This document shows positions 17,403 to 25,238 of a stretch of 64,000 nucleotides of DNA, piece by piece. The stretch comes from Streptomyces brasiliensis (GTDB lineage: Bacteria; Actinomycetota; Actinomycetes; Streptomycetales; Streptomycetaceae). How positions within the stretch are numbered: position 1 is the first letter of the stretch; every line of letters begins with the position of its first letter. Position numbers and translations under genes: made by a program. Location of the stretch: positions 33,397 to 97,396 of the forward strand of contig NZ_BMQA01000030.1 in the NCBI RefSeq assembly GCF_014647875.1. The letters are read 5' to 3'. Below the pieces are notes generated by a model that worked only from the letters and a program-made list of their open reading frames with translations, did no database searches and was not told the origin of the DNA.

Positions 17403-17580
17403 CCCTGACCTGCTCCTTCCTCTCGGCCGACAGTGCTGACTCATCCGTAGCGAGCTATGAAGTTGTGGCTGTGCGAAGTCGTTGTTGAGTTGTCGGTGTT
17501 GAGTTGTGGCTGTGCGTGCGGGTGGCCGTTGAGCGGTCTTAGTCCCCCAGCGGCGGCGGTTCGACCGTGGTCGAGCCGGA

Positions 17581-17623
17581 CCGACCGGGCTCCCGGCTCC
17601 CCTCCGGAAGGGAGCCCGGTCGG
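17581..17623. terminator. perfect 14-bp stem, probable terminator
   Basis: The arms CCGACCGGGCTCCC and GGGAGCCCGGTCGG flank a 15-base loop. The hairpin lies 180 bases after the acetyltransferase stop and 30 bases before the devE palindrome. It may end read-through into the dev region. Confidence 0.5.
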
Positions 17624-17654
17624 CCAACCACCAGGACGTTTGACCATGTTGCTC

Positions 17655-17671
17655 AAGTTGGTCACCAACTT
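17655..17671. promoter_or_regulatory. devE operator-like palindrome
   Basis: AAGTTGG-TCA-CCAACTT, a perfect 7-base palindrome with a 3-base centre, about 85 bases before the devE start. The same AGTTGG-N3-CCAACT core recurs before devA at 18902-18916, so a DevA/DevE-type GntR protein is the likely ligand. Confidence 0.65.
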
Positions 17672-17745
17672 CACTGTACTTATCTCCGTTTGGAAGCGAC
17701 TCATAACCACCTTCCCATGAACTGCCGAAAGATGGCGGGAAGTTG

Positions 17746-17757
17746 TAGTGTTTGTGT
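17746..17757 (+). promoter_or_regulatory. devE -10 element and leaderless start spacing
   Basis: TAGTGT followed by exactly 6 bases and then the GTG at 17758. The identical geometry precedes devA and the third GntR gene, so transcription probably starts at the GTG itself. Confidence 0.55.
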
Positions 17758-18666
17758 GTGGACCCGGAACACGCCTCCGCCGGTGAGCGGAACAGGTCAC
17801 AACGGCCACACAAGTCACATCACGAGGTGGCCGACGAGCTGCGCACCAGGATCCGGTCCGGCGTGCTGCAGCCAGGTCAGCGCATGCCCACACAGGCCAA
17901 GTTGGCGGACGAGTTCGGCGTCGAGCGAGGGGCCGTACGCCAGGCGCTGCGCATCCTGCAGTCGGAGCGCCTGCTGACCAACGTTTCCAAGGGCGCCCCG
18001 GCCACCGTGGCCCCGTACCTGGGGCTCGGCCATGTCCCGGCCGGCCCCGCGGCGCCTCCGCAGCCCACCATGGTGGCCCTGGCGTCCCGGGTGGCCGCCG
18101 CGTTCGCCGCCCCGCATGTCGAGATAGACGCCCTGTGCCTGACCTCGGTCTCGCTCACACTGGCGATCGGAGAACCTCTGCGGCAGATCCACGCCGGGCG
18201 ATTGAAACCGGCCAAGGTCGACGTGCGGGTGCTGCTGCCGAGCCGGGACATCGACCTCGCCTTCCCGGCGCCGGTGCACTCCTCGGCCGCGGGGCTGCTG
18301 CACCGGCGCTGGCTGGCGCAGCGCAATGCGCAGGGCCAGGTGCTGCGGCACAACCTGGAGGCCCTGCGCGCCACGCACGGGATCGACGTGCACGTCTCCT
18401 TCCGTGCGCTGCCGTTCACTCCGCCGGTGAAGTTGTACCTGCTCAACGGCATGGAGGCGTTGTTCGCGTACTACACGCTCTCCCGCCGCGAGCGGGAGAT
18501 CGAGCACGAGCATCTGGAGATGTACGACTCGGACGGCACACGATCGATGCTGTTCGGGTTCGAGCAGGGCGCCGGACTGCGCGACTCGACGTTCGTCGAG
18601 CAGTCCCATCTGTGGTTCAACGCCCTGTGGGAGACGATCAGTTCGGAACTGCAGCTGACGTCATAG
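17758..18666 (+). CDS. devE: DevE-like GntR-family developmental regulator
   Basis: This is a 302-residue regulator. The N-terminal GntR winged helix is at about residues 22-75 (EVADELRTRIRSGVLQPGQRMPTQ, AVRQALRILQSERLL). The large C-terminal domain is shared with devA, with DVRVLLPSRDIDLAFP, LPFTPPVKLYLLNGMEALF and a closing HLWFNALWETI. It is the upstream paralogue of devA, from memory SCO4188 in S. coelicolor. GTG 17758 is preferred over TTG 17752 because of the -10 spacing. The effector is unknown. Confidence 0.87.
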   Translation: MDPEHASAGERNRSQRPHKSHHEVADELRTRIRSGVLQPGQRMPTQAKLADEFGVERGAVRQALRILQSERLLTNVSKGAPATVAPYLGLGHVPAGPAAPPQPTMVALASRVAAAFAAPHVEIDALCLTSVSLTLAIGEPLRQIHAGRLKPAKVDVRVLLPSRDIDLAFPAPVHSSAAGLLHRRWLAQRNAQGQVLRHNLEALRATHGIDVHVSFRALPFTPPVKLYLLNGMEALFAYYTLSRREREIEHEHLEMYDSDGTRSMLFGFEQGAGLRDSTFVEQSHLWFNALWETISSELQLTS

Positions 18667-18849
18667 AGCGGGGCCGGCGAGCAGCACCGCGAGCAGAACG
18701 GCTCCGGCGGAGCTTACCGCCGGACTCTTGGCCTTGAGGCCTATGGTGAGCAGGAGCAGGCCGACGATTCCGGTGGCGCCGTACTTCCACTGCACGAGCT
18801 GTTCGAAGCCGACGACGAAGACGGCGGAGATGAGGGCGAGGGCAGGCAC
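18661..18849 (-). CDS. small two-helix membrane protein between devE and devA
   Basis: This 62-residue protein has two or three hydrophobic stretches (ALALISAVFVVGFEQLV, GIVGLLLLTIGL, AGAVLLAVLLAGPAL). The GTG start has GGGGGA 8 bases upstream, which is strong. Its stop overlaps the devE stop by 6 bases, convergently. It is divergent from devA and shares the devA operator region, so a DevA-type regulator may control it. The function is unknown. Confidence 0.75.
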   Translation of the reverse strand: MPALALISAVFVVGFEQLVQWKYGATGIVGLLLLTIGLKAKSPAVSSAGAVLLAVLLAGPAL

Positions 18850-18889
18850 GGTGGATCCCCCTTCAGGCTGCCAGGAAGCAAAACTTCCG

Positions 18890-18916
18890 CCAACTCGGTT
18901 AAGTTGGCAGCCAACT
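18890..18916. promoter_or_regulatory. devA / small-membrane-gene operator with three half sites
   Basis: CCAACT (18890-18895), AGTTGG (18902-18907) and CCAACT (18911-18916). The last two form the palindrome AGTTGG-CAG-CCAACT, the same core as before devE. It lies between divergent genes, about 40 bases from the start of the small membrane gene and about 90 from devA. Confidence 0.65.
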
Positions 18917-18991
18917 CTGAATAGGTTGTCCCCACTTGGCTACTATCCATAAACAACTTCGGGGCAACTCCCCTTAGATGGACCAAGGTTG

Positions 18992-19003
18992 TAGCGTTTG
19001 GTC
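18992..19003 (+). promoter_or_regulatory. devA -10 element and leaderless start spacing
   Basis: TAGCGT, then 6 bases, then GTG 19004. The match to the devE and third-GntR promoters supports this GTG as the start. Confidence 0.55.
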
Positions 19004-19876
19004 GTGACCCAGGAGAACGTGGCAGTGAACGTCAGCAGAAGGTTCTCGCCCCAGGAGATTGCCGACACCCTGCGGGAACGCATCCGCGTCGGCGACCTCA
19101 GGGCGGGAGACCGCCTGCCCACGCAGGCCGAACTGGCCGAGGAGTTCGGCGTGGAGCGCGGCACGGTCCGCCAGGCCCTCCGCGTCCTCCAGGACGACGG
19201 CCTCCTCAGCAACGTCAGCAAGGGCAGCCCACCGCGGATCGCGGAGCCGGCGCCTTCGGTGGATGAGCCGCAGCCGACCATGGTCAGCCTGGGCCCCCGG
19301 CTCGCGGAGGCCTTCTCGGCCCCGCACGTGCGCATAGACGCGGTCTGCCTCACCGCCGAGACCCTGATGCTGGCGGTGAGCGAACCCCTCCGCCTGATCC
19401 ACGAGGAACGCATCCGCCCCGAGAGACTGGATGTGCGCCTCCTGCTGCCGTCCCGGGAGATCAATCTCGCCTTCCCGGTCCCGGTCGAGGGCCGGAGCGG
19501 CGACGACAAGGTCCACGAGCGCTGGCTGAAGATGCGCAACGCCCAGGGGCAGGTCCTCAGGTACAACCTGCAGGCGCTGCGGAGCACTCACGACATCGAC
19601 GTGGAGGTCACGTTCCGCGCGCTGCCGTTCACACCGCCGGTGAAGCTCTACCTGCTCAACGGCACGGAGGCGCTGATCGGCTACTACATGGTCACGCGCC
19701 GGGAGGAGTCCACGGACACCGGAACGCTCGAGATGTTCGACGCCGTGGGCTCCACGTCCCTCCTCTTCTCCTTCGAGAAGCGGGCCGGTCAGCGGGACGC
19801 CGCGTTCGTGGAGCAATCGCAGAAGTGGTTCGACGCCCTCTGGGAAACCATCACGACGGACCTGACACTCTCCTAG
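19004..19876 (+). CDS. devA: DevA, GntR-family developmental regulator
   Basis: This is a 290-residue protein. The GntR winged helix (QEIADTLRERIRVGDLRAGD, TVRQALRVLQDDGLLSNVSKG) is followed by the dev-type C-terminal domain (LDVRLLLPSREINLAFP, ALPFTPPVKLYLLNGTEALI, KWFDALWETI). In S. coelicolor devA is needed for normal aerial development (established). The start at GTG 19004 follows the promoter logic. GTG 19025 has a GGAG motif 9 bases upstream and is the alternative. It overlaps devB by one base. Confidence 0.9.
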   Translation: MTQENVAVNVSRRFSPQEIADTLRERIRVGDLRAGDRLPTQAELAEEFGVERGTVRQALRVLQDDGLLSNVSKGSPPRIAEPAPSVDEPQPTMVSLGPRLAEAFSAPHVRIDAVCLTAETLMLAVSEPLRLIHEERIRPERLDVRLLLPSREINLAFPVPVEGRSGDDKVHERWLKMRNAQGQVLRYNLQALRSTHDIDVEVTFRALPFTPPVKLYLLNGTEALIGYYMVTRREESTDTGTLEMFDAVGSTSLLFSFEKRAGQRDAAFVEQSQKWFDALWETITTDLTLS

Positions 19877-20619
19877 TGACTTCTGATATTACGCAGACTG
19901 AAGCGGTGACCGCGGAGACGGCGAACGAGATCGAGAAGCTTCGTGGACTGACCGATCGTGCCCAGGTGGTCCTCTGGGACTTCGACGGACCCATCTGCCG
20001 GCTGTTCGCGGGGCACTCGGCGGACCTGGTGGCAGGCGAACTGGTGGAGTGGCTGGAGGGCCGCGGACTGCACGGCCTGCTCACGGAGGCCGAACGGGAG
20101 TCGCTCGACCCGCACATCGTGCTGCGCGCGGTGGACCGCAGACATCCCGGCAGCGATCTGGTGGCGGTGCTGGAGGAACGTCTCACCCAGGAGGAGCTCA
20201 GGGCCGCGTCCACCGCGATGCCCACCGCCTACGCCGATCCCCTGATACGCACCTGGCGTGCCGTCGGCGCGCGCCTGGCCATCGCCACGAACAACTCCCC
20301 GCGGGTGGTCCGCGCCTACCTCGCGAGCCGCGGCCTCACCGAGTGCTTCGCCCCGCACATCTACGGCCGCACCCAGCAGCTCCACCACCTCAAGCCCGAC
20401 CCGCACTGCCTCAACCGGGCTCTGAACGCGATGGGGGCAGCACCCTCCGCCGCCCTGATGATCGGCGACTCCCCGTCGGACCTCGAAGCCGCCGTCGAGG
20501 CCCGTGTCCCGTTCCTCGGCTACGCGCGTAACGAACGGAAAGCGAAGCTCTTGAGGGAGGCCGGAGCGGAGGTCGTCGTCGGGTCGCTCGAGCCGCTGCT
20601 GAGGGTTCTGCGGGGATAG
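19876..20619 (+). CDS. devB: DevB, HAD-superfamily phosphatase
   Basis: This 247-residue HAD hydrolase has motif I LWDFDGPICRLF (nucleophile Asp with an acid Asp two on), motif II ATNNSP, motif III Lys in HHLKPDP and motif IV GDSPSDLEAA, all intact. The GTG start shares a base with the devA stop, so the genes are translationally coupled. The substrate is unknown. A small phosphorylated metabolite is likely for this subgroup. Confidence 0.88.
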   Translation: MTSDITQTEAVTAETANEIEKLRGLTDRAQVVLWDFDGPICRLFAGHSADLVAGELVEWLEGRGLHGLLTEAERESLDPHIVLRAVDRRHPGSDLVAVLEERLTQEELRAASTAMPTAYADPLIRTWRAVGARLAIATNNSPRVVRAYLASRGLTECFAPHIYGRTQQLHHLKPDPHCLNRALNAMGAAPSAALMIGDSPSDLEAAVEARVPFLGYARNERKAKLLREAGAEVVVGSLEPLLRVLRG

Positions 20620-20770
20620 CCGCGGCGGTGGAGCCCTTCCGCCGTGACCGCCTCCGCTCGACGGCGCGCCGGCCCAGCCACGCCGTCAGGGACCCCAGCG
20701 CCCCCAGCGACCAGAGCGCGAGCTCGGTCGGATCCAGCGGGACGCTCACCCCGAACAGGTGGATGTCCAT
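20411..20770 (-). CDS. possible small protein antisense to the devB end
   Basis: MDIHLFGVSVPLDPTELALW begins a 119-residue frame with GGGAG 8 bases before the ATG at 20770. The first 45 residues look like a short membrane or amphipathic segment followed by an Arg-rich tail. The last 70 residues are the antisense of devB and look non-coding. Only the start is persuasive, so the call is tentative. Confidence 0.35.
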   Translation of the reverse strand: MDIHLFGVSVPLDPTELALWSLGALGSLTAWLGRRAVERRRSRRKGSTAAAIPAEPSAAARATRRRPPLRPPSRASLSVRYARSRGTGHGPRRRLRGPTGSRRSSGRRRVLPPSRSEPG

Positions 20771-20811
20771 GGGCTCGTCTCCCATCCACTTTCGGCATCC
20801 CATCCAGTGAT

Positions 20812-20827
20812 CAGTCCAATTGGACTG
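20812..20827. promoter_or_regulatory. operator-like palindrome of the third GntR gene
   Basis: CAGTCCAATTGGACTG, a perfect 16-base palindrome 117 bases before the GTG start. A degenerate second copy lies about 60 bases downstream. The core differs from the devA/devE operator, consistent with a more diverged helix-turn-helix. Confidence 0.6.
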
Positions 20828-20931
20828 CTTGCCTGACAGTGGTCTGCCCTCTCCGACTGATCGCTTAACCAACGGGCAGGACTGGCAGTCCAGTTGACCG
20901 GCGGATTGGTTTGCCAGTGGCCGGAAAGCGG

Positions 20932-20943
20932 TACGGTCAACTC
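20932..20943 (+). promoter_or_regulatory. -10 element of the third GntR gene
   Basis: TACGGT, then 6 bases, then GTG 20944, identical in spacing to devE and devA. Confidence 0.5.
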
Positions 20944-21819
20944 GTGGACGCGCAGCAGGCGGGCGAGGGCGGCGGAGGCAGGAAGTTCCAGCGGGTCTCC
21001 GACGACCTGCGTGCCCGGATGACGGACGGCACCTATCCGCTGAGGTCCTTCCTGCCGTCGGAGCGCGATCTCGCCGAGGAGTACGGGGTCTCCCGCGACA
21101 CGGTCCAACGTGTGCTGCGGGAGCTGGCGAACGAAGGCTGGATCGAATCCCGGCAGGGGAGTGGCTCACGGGTCGTCAAGACACAGCGCATACAGTCCTC
21201 GGCGCCGAAGGCCACGCGGTCGAGCCGGGGTGCGACGCTCGGCCCCTTCATCAGCGAGGCCTTCGAAAGGCCTGAAGTCACCCTTGACGTCTACACATTG
21301 ACGTCCGAATCGCTGGACGCCCACATCCGTCTTCAGGTGGAACGCATTCGCGGGGGGTTCATCCAGCCGCAGCGCATCGCCCTGCGCATGCTGCTGCCTT
21401 CCGAGTTGCTGGCACTTCCCTATCCGCGGGCGAAGGACGATGAGGACGACGAACGTCCGGCGCAGCGTCTGAGGGTCATCAGCCGACGGCATACGGACTC
21501 GTTGCGGAGCCTGTTGAAAGACCTGCTGACGGAGAAACTGGTGCCGTCGGTCGACGTGGAGATCCGTCATGTGCCGCTGGTCCCGGCCTTCAAGCTCTAC
21601 CTCCTCAACGGCGATGAAGCGCTCCATGGCATGTACGAGGTGGTCGAGCGTCAGATGGAGCTGGACACAGGAGAGGTGATTACCGCTCTTGACGTCCTCG
21701 GCCTCGGTGCCACCCTGACCCACCATGTGAAGAACACCGACTGGAACTCGCCGGGATCCGTGTTCGTGGGCAGCATGCAGGCGTGGTTCGAGTCGGTCTG
21801 GAGTCGGCTGGCCGACTGA
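20944..21819 (+). CDS. third GntR regulator with the dev-type C-terminal domain
   Basis: This 291-residue protein has a GntR winged helix (FQRVSDDLRARMTDGTYPLRSF, TVQRVLRELANEGWIESRQGSG). Its C-terminal domain is related to DevA but diverged: IALRMLLPSELLALPYP, VPLVPAFKLYLLNGDEAL and a final AWFESVWSRL. A charged insert (RAKDDEDDERP) replaces a shorter loop. It precedes the double-kinase gene by 238 bases in the same direction. The start at GTG 20944 follows the shared promoter spacing. TTG 20911 is also in frame. Confidence 0.87.
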   Translation: MDAQQAGEGGGGRKFQRVSDDLRARMTDGTYPLRSFLPSERDLAEEYGVSRDTVQRVLRELANEGWIESRQGSGSRVVKTQRIQSSAPKATRSSRGATLGPFISEAFERPEVTLDVYTLTSESLDAHIRLQVERIRGGFIQPQRIALRMLLPSELLALPYPRAKDDEDDERPAQRLRVISRRHTDSLRSLLKDLLTEKLVPSVDVEIRHVPLVPAFKLYLLNGDEALHGMYEVVERQMELDTGEVITALDVLGLGATLTHHVKNTDWNSPGSVFVGSMQAWFESVWSRLAD

Positions 21820-21877
21820 GCGAGGGCCGGGTGAGGGAGCCCCCGGTCGGTTGCGCTAGCATGCCCGAACCACTGAG

Positions 21878-21970
21878 GGAACGCTCCGTTCCGTGGGTAC
21901 GGGGATGGCGAACCGGCCAATCTCGAACGATCTGACCAATAAGAGTGGCACATCACCCGTTGTGCCCACT
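21878..21970. promoter_or_regulatory. two inverted repeats before the double-kinase gene
   Basis: GGAACG-CTC-CGTTCC (21878-21892), and AGTGGCACA, eight bases, TGTGCCCACT (21944-21970, one bulged base). They lie between the third GntR gene and the kinase gene and could be operators or part of a terminator. Confidence 0.4.
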
Positions 21971-22057
21971 TGAGCTTGACTCCGGTCGTGTCCTTGCACC
22001 ACTTGTAATTAATGCTTGGAATACCTTCCGTCTCTCGCCAGTCACACGGAGCGGCCA

Positions 22058-24235
22058 GTGGGCGCACCATCTCTTCCCCGTCGTCACCTTGGGGAACGCC
22101 TCAGATCCGACGCCATCAAGGCGTTTGTGCGGCGCGCCACGGAGCGGGGACAGGCGAGCAGCGGCCATCACAACCAGAACTATGTGTTTCCGCTGACGGA
22201 CGAGGTGACGCGTCTGCTGGGCCGTGAGGCCGGCACATCCGTGACCGTTCGTATCCGGCGCGCCGACGCGCTGCCCGTCGTGATCAGGACCTGGCAGGAC
22301 GAGGCAGCGATCCTGGGCGCCATCCGGGGAATCCTGCCGCACGTGCCGGAGTGCGTCGACAAGGGTGACGACTACGCGATCCACAGCTACGTCGAAGGCA
22401 TCCCGCTCTCCAGCGTGTGCGCGAACGGCAAGCCCGTGGACACCCTGCTCATCCAAGCGCTGGCCAGTCTGCTCGCCCAGATGACCCAAGTACGCAGAGA
22501 GGCCCTCCCGCCCTTGCCGGCGGCCTGGCCGCGCAACGACAAGGACAGTCAGGGCTTTCTGCGGACACTCGCGCACCTGGCGGACCGCCAGATCCGCCAG
22601 CCCAATTGGCGTGATTTTGGAGGACTGTTCGCTGCGCTTGGTATTCCCGAGGACGCCCTGATCCGGTTGGCCGACCGGGTTCCGGCCATGGCCCGGCGTC
22701 CGTACAGCTTGCTCCACGCCGACCTGCACCGTGACAACCTGATCATGTCGTACGACGGGGATCCGCCGCTCATCTGCGTCGACTGGGAACTGGCGACCTA
22801 CGGGGACCCCCTGCACGACCTCGCCACGCACCTTGTGCGCATGCGCTACCCGGTGTACCAGTGGAATGAGGTGATCGGCGCATGGGTGGATGCCATGGCG
22901 TTGATCCGTCCCACGGCCGTCAACGGTCTGGCCACGGACCTGCGCCACTACATCGCCTTCGAGCGAGCGCAGTCCGTCTACCCGGACGTGATGCGGGCCG
23001 CGAACTCCCTGCAGGACTCCCCCGACCAGAAGAGCCTGGACGTCGCGACTGCGGCGGTGCGCAGCGCCCTGGAGGCGGCGGCCGAGCCGCTGGGGCTCGG
23101 TAATGTGCCGGACGAGTTGGAGATCGAACGGATCTTGTTCAGGTGGCGGGCTGCCAGAAACGGTCGTCTTGGTCTATCCGCCAAGATCGGCGGCTGGCGC
23201 CAGGACGGTCGAGTGTCTGAGCACCCCGATTTCCCCCGTTCCGCCGTTCGCCAGGCCCTCTTGGCGGAGGGCGCGGCACCGGCCAGCCGCGTTTTCAAGG
23301 GGACCGGGCACCTCAACTCGGTCGTGCGAGTGCCGGACTTTCGTGGCCCTGTGGTGGTTCGCCGCAAGGTGGCGAATGTCTGCCGGCGCGAACGAGGTTT
23401 TCTGAGCGAGCATGCCGTCCTGCGGGCGATCGAGAAGTCGCGGGTCGGTGTGGCGGCGCCGAAGCTCCTTGCCCTCGGTACCAGCTACCAGGGGGAGCCC
23501 TTCGCGATCCACACATATGAGGGGCCGCGCGACAGTCACCAGCCTCCCTGCCACCCGGTGAACGGTCTGCTGCCCTACGAAGCGGACCGGCTGGTGGATC
23601 AGCTTCACGCCCTGACGCGCGTGGACTACGAGGGACTGGACCCGGCGGCCGGCAAAGCAGGGGTGTTCTACAACTCGCTCAGTGTGCAGCTCGTCCAACT
23701 GGTCGCGGACCTGCCCAAGGAGTCCCAGCGGCTCGCCCGGATGCTGGGGCTGCCCGAGGCCTCCCGGCTCCGCCAGATCCTGTCGCGGCACACCGTGGGC
23801 CACCGTAAGCCCGCACTGCTGCACGGCGATCTGAATCCGTGGAACCTCGTGCGTCGTGAGGACGACAAGGCACTGACCATCATCGACTGGGAGATGGCAC
23901 TGGTCGGCGACCCGCTCTACGACCTGGTGCGGCACATGCACCTCACACCGACCCGGCCGGAGATCCGGGACCGCATGTTCCGCCGCTGGGAGAAGGAGCT
24001 GGACTCGGAGTACACCGTCGGCTGGCGGCGGGACTGGCGCGTGTACCGGTTGATCGAGATCGTGCGCTCCGCCTACGTGGACCTGGACCGCCTCGTCACC
24101 GGAGCGAGTCTCGACGCGCCCAACGTTCGTCGGGCCGTCGACGCGTACCCGATGACGCTGGCCGTCGCGACGGGTCTGCTGGGCCTGCCCGTCCGTTCGA
24201 CAGCGAATCCCTATCTTGCCCGTGCCCTGGCTTAA
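22058..24235 (+). CDS. protein with two tandem APH-like kinase domains
   Basis: This 725-residue protein contains two complete aminoglycoside-phosphotransferase/choline-kinase-like domains. Domain 1 (about residues 20-330) has LLHADLHRDNLIM and VDWELATYGDPLHDL. Domain 2 (about 390-700) has LLHGDLNPWNLV and IDWEMALVGDPLYDL. Both keep the catalytic HxDxxxxN and the metal-binding Asp. A small molecule is the likely substrate. GTG 22058 has an ACGGAG motif 6 bases upstream. TTG 22016 would add 14 residues. Such a duplication in one chain is unusual. Confidence 0.85.
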   Translation: MGAPSLPRRHLGERLRSDAIKAFVRRATERGQASSGHHNQNYVFPLTDEVTRLLGREAGTSVTVRIRRADALPVVIRTWQDEAAILGAIRGILPHVPECVDKGDDYAIHSYVEGIPLSSVCANGKPVDTLLIQALASLLAQMTQVRREALPPLPAAWPRNDKDSQGFLRTLAHLADRQIRQPNWRDFGGLFAALGIPEDALIRLADRVPAMARRPYSLLHADLHRDNLIMSYDGDPPLICVDWELATYGDPLHDLATHLVRMRYPVYQWNEVIGAWVDAMALIRPTAVNGLATDLRHYIAFERAQSVYPDVMRAANSLQDSPDQKSLDVATAAVRSALEAAAEPLGLGNVPDELEIERILFRWRAARNGRLGLSAKIGGWRQDGRVSEHPDFPRSAVRQALLAEGAAPASRVFKGTGHLNSVVRVPDFRGPVVVRRKVANVCRRERGFLSEHAVLRAIEKSRVGVAAPKLLALGTSYQGEPFAIHTYEGPRDSHQPPCHPVNGLLPYEADRLVDQLHALTRVDYEGLDPAAGKAGVFYNSLSVQLVQLVADLPKESQRLARMLGLPEASRLRQILSRHTVGHRKPALLHGDLNPWNLVRREDDKALTIIDWEMALVGDPLYDLVRHMHLTPTRPEIRDRMFRRWEKELDSEYTVGWRRDWRVYRLIEIVRSAYVDLDRLVTGASLDAPNVRRAVDAYPMTLAVATGLLGLPVRSTANPYLARALA

Positions 24236-24320
24236 GGGGACCATGACTCCACCGAATGCTGGTTCGCCCAAGACCCCATGACGGTCTGCCGGGCACCCGG
24301 ACGGGGGAGGACGGCGCTCA

Positions 24321-25202
24321 ATGTCCTATCGGGCAAGCGGCTCGGCCGAGAACGGAGTGGGGCACCGGTTGAGGCGCTTTCAGCAGCGCTTCGAGTCACT
24401 GGTGACCCGTGTGCTCCTGCTGGGGATCTTCGCTGTCGGGCTCACCGCCCAGTTCGTCAAACCGGTCGGGGATGCCCTGGAAGGCAAGGCGTATCTGGGC
24501 GGCGCACTGCTGAGCCTCGTCGGATACGTGCTGTACGACCAGGTGAAAGAGCTGAACTCGTCGGTCAGAGTGCCCACGCGTTCACTGGTGAACTCGAGCC
24601 AGCTGGACAGTTTCGTCGGTGAGGCGTTCCGGTCCAGGACCGTGGAGATCAGCTTCCTCGGCTACACGGGCGAGACCTTGCACCATGCCCTCTTCCATCG
24701 GCTGGAGGCCCTGCTCGACTCCCCCGGGCCGATTCGACGGGTCTCGGTTCGCATGCTGGTGCCGGACTTCGGACAGCCCATGATCGTGCCCGCCAAGGTC
24801 GGCGTCGACGACGCTCCGGTGGACGACGAAGACTTCCGTAAGCGCATGGAACAGCGCTGCCGTGAGTACGACGACATCCTCTCGGAGCTCGCCGAGCGGA
24901 TCAGCGCCGGCCGGCGAGTCGTCGTCGAGTGCGAATACCGGCTCTACCCCGGCATCCCGCGCGACAAGATCTGCATCTTCAACCGCGAAGTGGTCCTGCA
25001 CGGCCTGTACGACCTGTCCGCGCGCATGCGGCTGCGCCACGGCGACGAGTACTACGACCCCAAGGGCTTCCGGACCGACCTGAACGTGTGGTCGCGTGCG
25101 GGGACGGCTGCTGAGACCGCCGTCGCCACCTGGAACAAGCACTTCGACGATCTCTGGTCCCTGGCGAAGCGGCCCGGCTGGCGGCAGGGCGCGGCCGTCT
25201 GA
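24321..25202 (+). CDS. membrane protein whose soluble domain resembles the DevA C-terminal domain
   Basis: This 293-residue protein has two N-terminal membrane segments (RVLLLGIFAVGLTAQFV, LGGALLSLVGYVLYD) and a cytoplasmic domain. That domain follows the dev order of motifs: VSVRMLVPDFGQP, then VVVECEYRLYPGIPRDKICIF ending in NREVVLHGLYDLSAR, and a last helix TWNKHFDDLWSLA. The pattern parallels LLLPSR, PPVKLYLLNG and WFDALWE in DevA. GGGGGAGGAC precedes the ATG. It probably senses the same ligand at the membrane (inference). Confidence 0.8.
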   Translation: MSYRASGSAENGVGHRLRRFQQRFESLVTRVLLLGIFAVGLTAQFVKPVGDALEGKAYLGGALLSLVGYVLYDQVKELNSSVRVPTRSLVNSSQLDSFVGEAFRSRTVEISFLGYTGETLHHALFHRLEALLDSPGPIRRVSVRMLVPDFGQPMIVPAKVGVDDAPVDDEDFRKRMEQRCREYDDILSELAERISAGRRVVVECEYRLYPGIPRDKICIFNREVVLHGLYDLSARMRLRHGDEYYDPKGFRTDLNVWSRAGTAAETAVATWNKHFDDLWSLAKRPGWRQGAAV

Positions 25203-25238
25203 GCCGGGCCCGGCGCGGTGGTGCGTAGGCTCGGCCCC

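Larger units (their letters stand above)
17403..17757. other. 355-base intergenic region before devE
   Basis: No convincing gene. It contains a short direct repeat (GTTGTGGCTGTGCG twice, near 17463 and 17502), a long hairpin (17581-17623), a 17-base palindrome (17655-17671) and the devE promoter. It has more T than its flanks. Confidence 0.6.
20620..20943. other. intergenic region between devB and the third GntR gene
   Basis: Apart from the tentative minus-strand frame, it holds a 16-base palindrome, a partial second copy (CAGTCCAGTTGAC, 20886-20898) and the promoter of the next gene. Confidence 0.55.

Noticed and set aside
22016..22057. Extended TTG start for the double-kinase gene
   Set aside because: GTG 22058 has an ACGGAG motif at good spacing. 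The extra residues look like intergenic sequence.
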